Shown here in pieces: positions 59,309 to 64,000 of a DNA stretch of 64,000 bases. Both the position numbers and the translations under genes were made by a program. Below the pieces are notes generated by a model. It searched no databases. It saw only the letters and a program-made list of their open reading frames with translations, and had not been told where the DNA came from. Positions within the stretch are counted from its first letter, which is position 1, and each line of letters begins with the position of its first letter. This DNA comes from Pseudomonadota bacterium (lineage in GTDB: Bacteria; Pseudomonadota; Gammaproteobacteria; Xanthomonadales; Xanthomonadaceae): assembly GCA_018242485.1 (NCBI GenBank), contig JAFEBV010000005.1, forward strand, positions 62,001 to 126,000, read 5' to 3'.

Positions 59309-62300
59309 ATGCTGCTTGTTGGATACGTTTTCCATTTTCTTTTGCATCTCGGCGACCTCTTGCTCCCATTCCGCATCGGATGCGTCCGGGCCCAAGCTCA
59401 GATCCATGTTAGCGATCATGTCGGACATCGACCCACTGACGTAGGTATCCCTCGCACCTCCATCCACAAGAACGATCGGTATGTTCGAGATGTCCCCGGA
59501 AAACTGTATGATCGCATCACCAACGACGAGTCCGGTGAGTTCGGTTACACCGGGCATGTAGCCTGCACCGAAAATTGCATCGCTAGGATTTTGCAAGCCA
59601 ACACCCCAGCCGAACCCGATACCGTCCACTATGTCGCCGACATGATGTACCAGATAGGAAACCCCTATCCCACCCAGTGTTCCAACGACAATGCCCACTC
59701 CACATGGCGCAGCGACAAAGCATGCGATTGCCCCTGTTGCCGCGAGCTCAATCGTACTCTTGCTGTCGTCTATGTTCCACCAGTTCACGGGATTCAAAGG
59801 CCCCGAATTGAAGTCCCGGGCTGGCATGCTCTTGCATACTCCCGATGCATAGCATTCAAGCGCAGGATCGACCAGCCCGCTCGGATCCGAGTCGCTGACA
59901 GGATTCCCCCCCACATACGCAAACGTGTTGATCCCCGCTCCCAACCCCATCGGGTCGCTTTCCACATACCGCCCGACGGTCGCATCGTAGTCGCGGAAGC
60001 CGTTGTTCCACAAGCCGCTTTCGGCATCGTAGTACTGGCCCGGGAAGCCGATGTTCAGGCCGCCGATGGTGTCCAGCGTCACCGTGCGGTCGAAGGCGAA
60101 GTTGCTCGCGCGCCACACCACGGCCTTGGCGGCATTGGTGACGATCTCCGGCCGGCCGAGCTGATCGGCGTGCACCATGTACAGGGCGTTGTTGCGCACC
60201 ATCCCGACCAGCGCGCCGCCCATCCACAGGTAATCGGTCATGCCGGCGTTCGAGTTCTCGCTCGCCAGCGCGCCGTCGATCGAGTAGACGAATCGCGTGG
60301 TCGCGCTGGCGCCGCTGGACTTGTACACGCGCCGGCCCTGCGGATCGACATGGTAGGTGGTTGTCACGCCGCCGCGGGTGGAGCTGTCCATCCGGTTGAA
60401 CGGATCGTAGTGGAACGCCAGCGCGCCATTGGTGCCGCTGTCGCTGGTGCGATTGCCGTTGAGGTCGTAGCCGAAGGTACGCGCCGCGCCGGTACCGACG
60501 CCGTTGATGGAGGTCAGCTCGTTGCTGGAGGAAGACAGGTTGTAGGTGTTGCTGAACATCGCTGTCTGGCTGCTGCGGTTGCTGTCGGCGTCGTAGGTCC
60601 AGGTGGTGGAGTTGGTTAAACCCGAGCTTGCCCCGGTCAGACGGATCAGCGAATCGTAACTGAAGTTCTGGGTGAGGCTGGCGTTGACGCCGTTGGTGAT
60701 CGCGGTGATCGAGTTGTCGGCGTCGTAGCCGAAGGTCAGGCTTTGCAGCACCGTGCTCGACGGCACCGTCGTGCTGATGCCGGTGAGGCGGCCGTCGAGG
60801 TCGTAGTCGTTCGTCCGCGCCAAGCCGTTGCCGTAGGTCCAGCCGGCCACGCCCGCATAGGGCTGGTAGCTCAGGCCGCTGGCGACATTGCTGGTGACGC
60901 CGTTGATGGTCACCGTCGCAATCGAGAGCTTACCGCCGGTGTAGGCGTAATTGGCGACGACCCCGTTGGGGTAGGTCAGCCCGGTCACGCGGCCCATGTT
61001 GTCGTGGGTGTAGGTGGTGTTGTAAGTGCTGCCCGCCACGGTGCTGCTCTGGCTGGAAACCCAGCCTTCCGGCGTGTAGGCCGTGGTCAGGTTGTCCACA
61101 TAACCGTTGAAGCCGTCGGAGACGCCGCACAGCCGACCCGCGCCGTTGGTGCAGGCATCGTAGGTGAAGGTCTGGACCTTGCCGCCGGCGGTGGCCGTCT
61201 GGATGCGGTTGAGCCCGTCGAAGGTATATGTGGTGAGCGTGCCGTCGGCGCGCATGAAGCTGGTTTTACGGCCGCCGGCGTCGTAGGTGAAGCTCACCGT
61301 GCCGGTGTCCGGGCTCGACTGCGCCCAGAGCTGGCCGAAAGCGTCGTACACGTAAGTCGTGATCAGATAACGCGGATCGACCACCGAGGTGACGTGGTTG
61401 CCGGCGTCGTAGCCGATGAGGGTAATGCCGTTGTTGGCGTCGACCGTACCGATTTTCCGGTTCAGGTGGTCGTAGGAATACTGCGTGGTGTGGCCAAGCG
61501 AGTCGGTCGAGGAGGTGAGATTGCCGTCGTTGTCGTAGGCGTTCGTGAACTTCTGGCCGTTGTTGCCGGTGACGACCCACGGGCGCGCGAGGCCGTCGTA
61601 GCTGCGGAAGGCCTTGCTGACGAGGGTGGTGGTGCCGGCAAAACCATAGACCCACGCGGCGCAGTCGGGCGGCTCGCCGGCCATGCCCTTGATCGGTTTT
61701 TTGCAAATTTCCCGCCATTGGCCGGTGCGCGCGGTTTCGTCGATTTCCACGAGATCGCCGCCCACGTCGTAGAGGTAATCCTCCTCTTCCAGCCCCGCGC
61801 CGCCGGCGATCGTGCCGAACGAATCGCGGTATTTGGCGATCAACTGACGGCTGTCGTTGTAGACGTAGTTCTCCGTCACGCCATCGGGCGTGGTCACGCT
61901 GGCGAGTTGCCCCTCCGACGTGTAGGTGTAGGCCGTGTTGGCGGCGACGCCGTTCGGCGAGGTCTGCACATTTGCGACCAGGCCCCACGTGTTGTACGTG
62001 TAGACCGTCTTGTCGCCGTTCGGGCCGACCATTTGACCCGGTTCGCCCAGAGCGTTGTAGCCGCTGTAGGTCGTGGTCTGGCCGAGGTTGTTGGTGACCG
62101 ATGCCAGATCGCCGGCAGTGGAATAGCTGGACGTGACCTTGTCGCTGGGGCCGGGTACCGGCCCGTCCACGACCATCGCCTGCAGCATGCCGTTGGTCGA
62201 GTTGTTGGTGTAGGCGTAGGTCGTCGTATGCGCCTGATTGGCAACACCATGCGCCGTCAGGTTGATCTGGCTGACCGAAGCCACGCGCTGGGTGACGGGG

Positions 62301-63661
62301 TCGTAGGTGTAGTCGGTCTCGCTGTAACCGGGAACCACGACCTTCAGCAGCCGGTTCGTGCCCGGCGTGGTATCCCAGGTGTACTGCGTGGTGCGCGCCT
62401 CAGGCTGCCCGGATGCCTCGACCTTTTGCTGCAACTGGCCATTGGCGGCATACGTGTACACCGTCGTGTTGCCGTTGAAATCGGTGACCTGACGGTCGTA
62501 GCCGTTGCTGTCGTAGGTGTGCGACTTGCTCGCATTCGGCGTGTTGGCCCCGCCGGTGCCGCTGGTGCCGGCAATCAGGCCGTTGACGAAGCTGTAGGTC
62601 GTCTGCCGCCCCAACGGGCTGGTCTCGAGAACCGAAAGCGTGTTGTTCGTGCCGGGCGTGTAGGCGAAGTTGTAAACGACGTTGTTGCCGTTAACACCCA
62701 GACTTCTCGTGGTCGCGAAGCCGTTGGCGTCGTAAGCGAAGTTCGCGAAGCTTTCGTCGTCGATGGTGACGTTAGTCAGGCCGCCGGGGAACCGGCTGTC
62801 GCCATAACCGTAGTAGGTGAACGACGTGACACCGGCTGGCGAGACGCTTTCTGCTTGCTGCAACAGGTTCAACCCGGAACCGAGGGCATTGGCTGCGTAG
62901 GTGTACTCATGGGTGTTGCCGTCCGGACCGGTCACCTGCACCAACTGGTTGCCGTTCCAGGTGAGAACGATCTTGCGGCCGTTGGTGTGCGTGACCGTCT
63001 GCAGGTAATTGTTCGCATCGTAGGCGAATGTCCAACCGACGTTCTGCGCGTCGACGATGGACATCACGTAGCCGGTGGCGCTGTAGCGCTCGACGCCCTG
63101 ATGGTCGTTATGCAGCGTGTAGCTGCCGTCGGCATTGCGCACGATGTACGCGATCGGCGACGGCTTGGTTTCCAGCCAGCGCGCCTGCGCGGCGTTGTAG
63201 ACGTACTTGATGCGACGGCCATCGGGCAGGTGCGCCCACAGAACCAGATTGGTGGTGCCCGTCGGAGGCGTTTTGCAGACGCCGCCCGGATACGGGTAGC
63301 ACGCAGTGCCGAAACTGCTGTTGAACGAGAGCTTGTAGTCGAAGTTGCTTTGCCATTTCGCGCCGAAGATGCCGACGCCACCCCAGTAGTTGTTGAAGGT
63401 GCGCGTCAGGAAAAGCGCCATCTCGCCCTTGCCGCTGACATCGGTTTGCGGGAAGACGAGATTGCCGGTGGCATAGACGATCGACCCGGAACCCTGGCGC
63501 AACGCGCTGGCATCCAGCCCCCAATCGACTTGGCCGAGGTTGTAGCCGGTGCTGCCGGTGTCGGCGACCGCGGTCGATGCACAGACGGTGGCGCCCACGA
63601 CCAGCGCAGCGGAAAACAGCAACTTGCGGATCAGGTTTCCGGAAGACATGAGGACATCCAT
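59309..63661 (-). CDS. RHS/YD-repeat protein with distinct C-terminal tail
   Basis: A 1,450-residue exported protein (signal peptide about 1-38, ending STAVAD) made largely of YD repeats (YDANGF-, YDNDGNLT-, GNRTSDS-like units) that fold into the RHS shell. The RHS core ends in the hallmark stretch GLWNNGFRDYD...GRYVESDPMGL...YVGGNPVSDSDPSGL. After it about 188 residues (bases 59,309-59,875) are different: CKSMPARDF, a hydrophobic segment (about LAATGAIACFVAAPCGVGIV) and an acidic end. That tail may be a toxin or a remnant. No immunity gene is recognised downstream. The start ATG could be 63661 or 63649; neither has a good site. Confidence 0.88.
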
Positions 63662-64000
63662 TGGAGTGATAGCGGAAGGCGAAAGAGTCAAACCGCGCGC
63701 ACGAGCGCGGCGCGCAGCACAAGCAAGCGGGGGCACGGCATGGGGTTCAGGAGCAATCAGGCAAGCGAGCCGTCACACCCGGGACGCCGCCACGGCAGGG
63801 GTCGAATTCCGGGGCGGGGTCAAAGCCAAGAGACTGGCTCGGTCCGGCGCGGCCTGCGCGCGCGACAAACCGCAAGCGAGCGCGTGGCCCGCGACCGTGC
63901 GGGCCAGAATGTGACAAGGACATGCGTGTTTTTTCCCCGAAAGAAGTGCGACGAACATCCGCGTGCCCAAGCGCAGCGGGTGGCGATGACCACCTCTCAT
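63662..64000. other. Gap upstream of the RHS gene, no gene recognised
   Basis: This stretch up to the window edge shows no convincing gene. Reading frames in it are short and lack family signs. A plus-strand ATG at 63922 stays open to the edge for 26 codons (MRVFSPKEVRR and onwards) with an AAGGA just before it, but too little is visible to call. No promoter or repeat was identified. Confidence 0.4.

Noticed and set aside
59080..59376. 98-residue frame at the end of the RHS gene (repeat-encoded)
   Set aside because: It consists of translated DNA repeats and overlaps the RHS tail; no start site and no family.
63922..64000. Plus-strand frame running off the right edge (MRVFSPKEVRR)
   Set aside because: Only 26 codons are visible, the ribosome binding site is too close to the ATG, and no motif can be judged.

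Overview
The window is a GC-rich stretch of bacterial chromosome. Gene content and order fit the Gammaproteobacteria, most likely the Lysobacterales/Xanthomonadales (Rhodanobacteraceae or a relative). The pointers are the yciO-scpA-scpB-rluB run, the pcnB-folK-panB-panC-panD run beside a tRNA-Glu, the Kdo kinase KdkA, the TPR-sulfotransferases with a TonB-dependent receptor, and the dispersed intergenic palindromes. This placement is inferred from gene content; no marker gene comparison was possible. About 60 protein genes, two tRNA genes, one tRNA-like remnant and several repeat families are described.

Layout: 1-5.2 kb holds the end of a GNAT acetyltransferase, a universal stress protein, a VIT-type ion transporter, a half-size EamA protein, gnd and pgl (pentose phosphate and 6-phosphogluconate metabolism) and two small envelope proteins. 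5.2-10.5 kb holds bolA, yciI, a yciO/Sua5-like gene, scpA, scpB and rluB, with a hairpin-rich repeat between scpA and scpB. 10.6-17.8 kb holds an omega-amidase-like gene, a TPR-sulfotransferase and a minus-strand molybdenum cofactor run (moaE, moaD, moaC, moaA) joined by 4-base overlaps to a metallo-beta-lactamase-fold gene and kdkA.

17.9-25.1 kb is the clearest accessory block, a metal-resistance island between the housekeeping genes kdkA and amiC. Facing left are a nickel/cobalt exporter (RcnA type) and its CsoR/RcnR-family repressor. Facing right is a tightly packed chromate operon: chrB, chrA, an Fe/Mn superoxide dismutase (chrC-like), a stand-alone copy of the ChrB C-terminal domain, and a large DUF5916-type outer-membrane barrel protein. 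The edges carry an apparent IS5-family transposase remnant on the left and a truncated signal-peptide ORF on the right.

25.1-31 kb holds amiC, tsaE, nnr, a hemolysin III family gene and queG. 31-40 kb (minus strand) runs pcnB, folK, panB, panC and panD (RNA polyadenylation, folate and pantothenate synthesis), then a second TPR-sulfotransferase and a TonB-dependent receptor. tRNA-Glu(CTC), fdxA, bamC, dapA and an acyl-CoA dehydrogenase follow to 44.4 kb.

44.4-50.4 kb is richer in unfamiliar genes: an LEA-like lipoprotein, a secreted two-Ig-domain protein, a divergent pair of small paralogous proteins, a DUF2249 protein, a short RNB-type ribonuclease and an alpha/beta hydrolase. At 50.5-50.8 kb tRNA-Arg(CCT) is preceded by a duplicated, broken copy of its own promoter and 5' part and by a set of strong hairpins. 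51-57.5 kb is amaB-like aldehyde dehydrogenase, pyrD, murB, an EamA transporter and ispG. 57.7-64 kb is accessory again: an AbiEii-like nucleotidyltransferase with a small partner, a decayed transposase with 69-base tandem repeats, and a 1,450-residue RHS/YD-repeat protein with a distinct C-terminal tail.

No CRISPR array, rRNA, complete insertion sequence or prophage was seen. The most unusual material is the composition of the chromate operon, the divergent small paralogue pair, the covarying palindromes, the tRNA-Arg 5' duplication, the AbiEii-like pair and the RHS tail.
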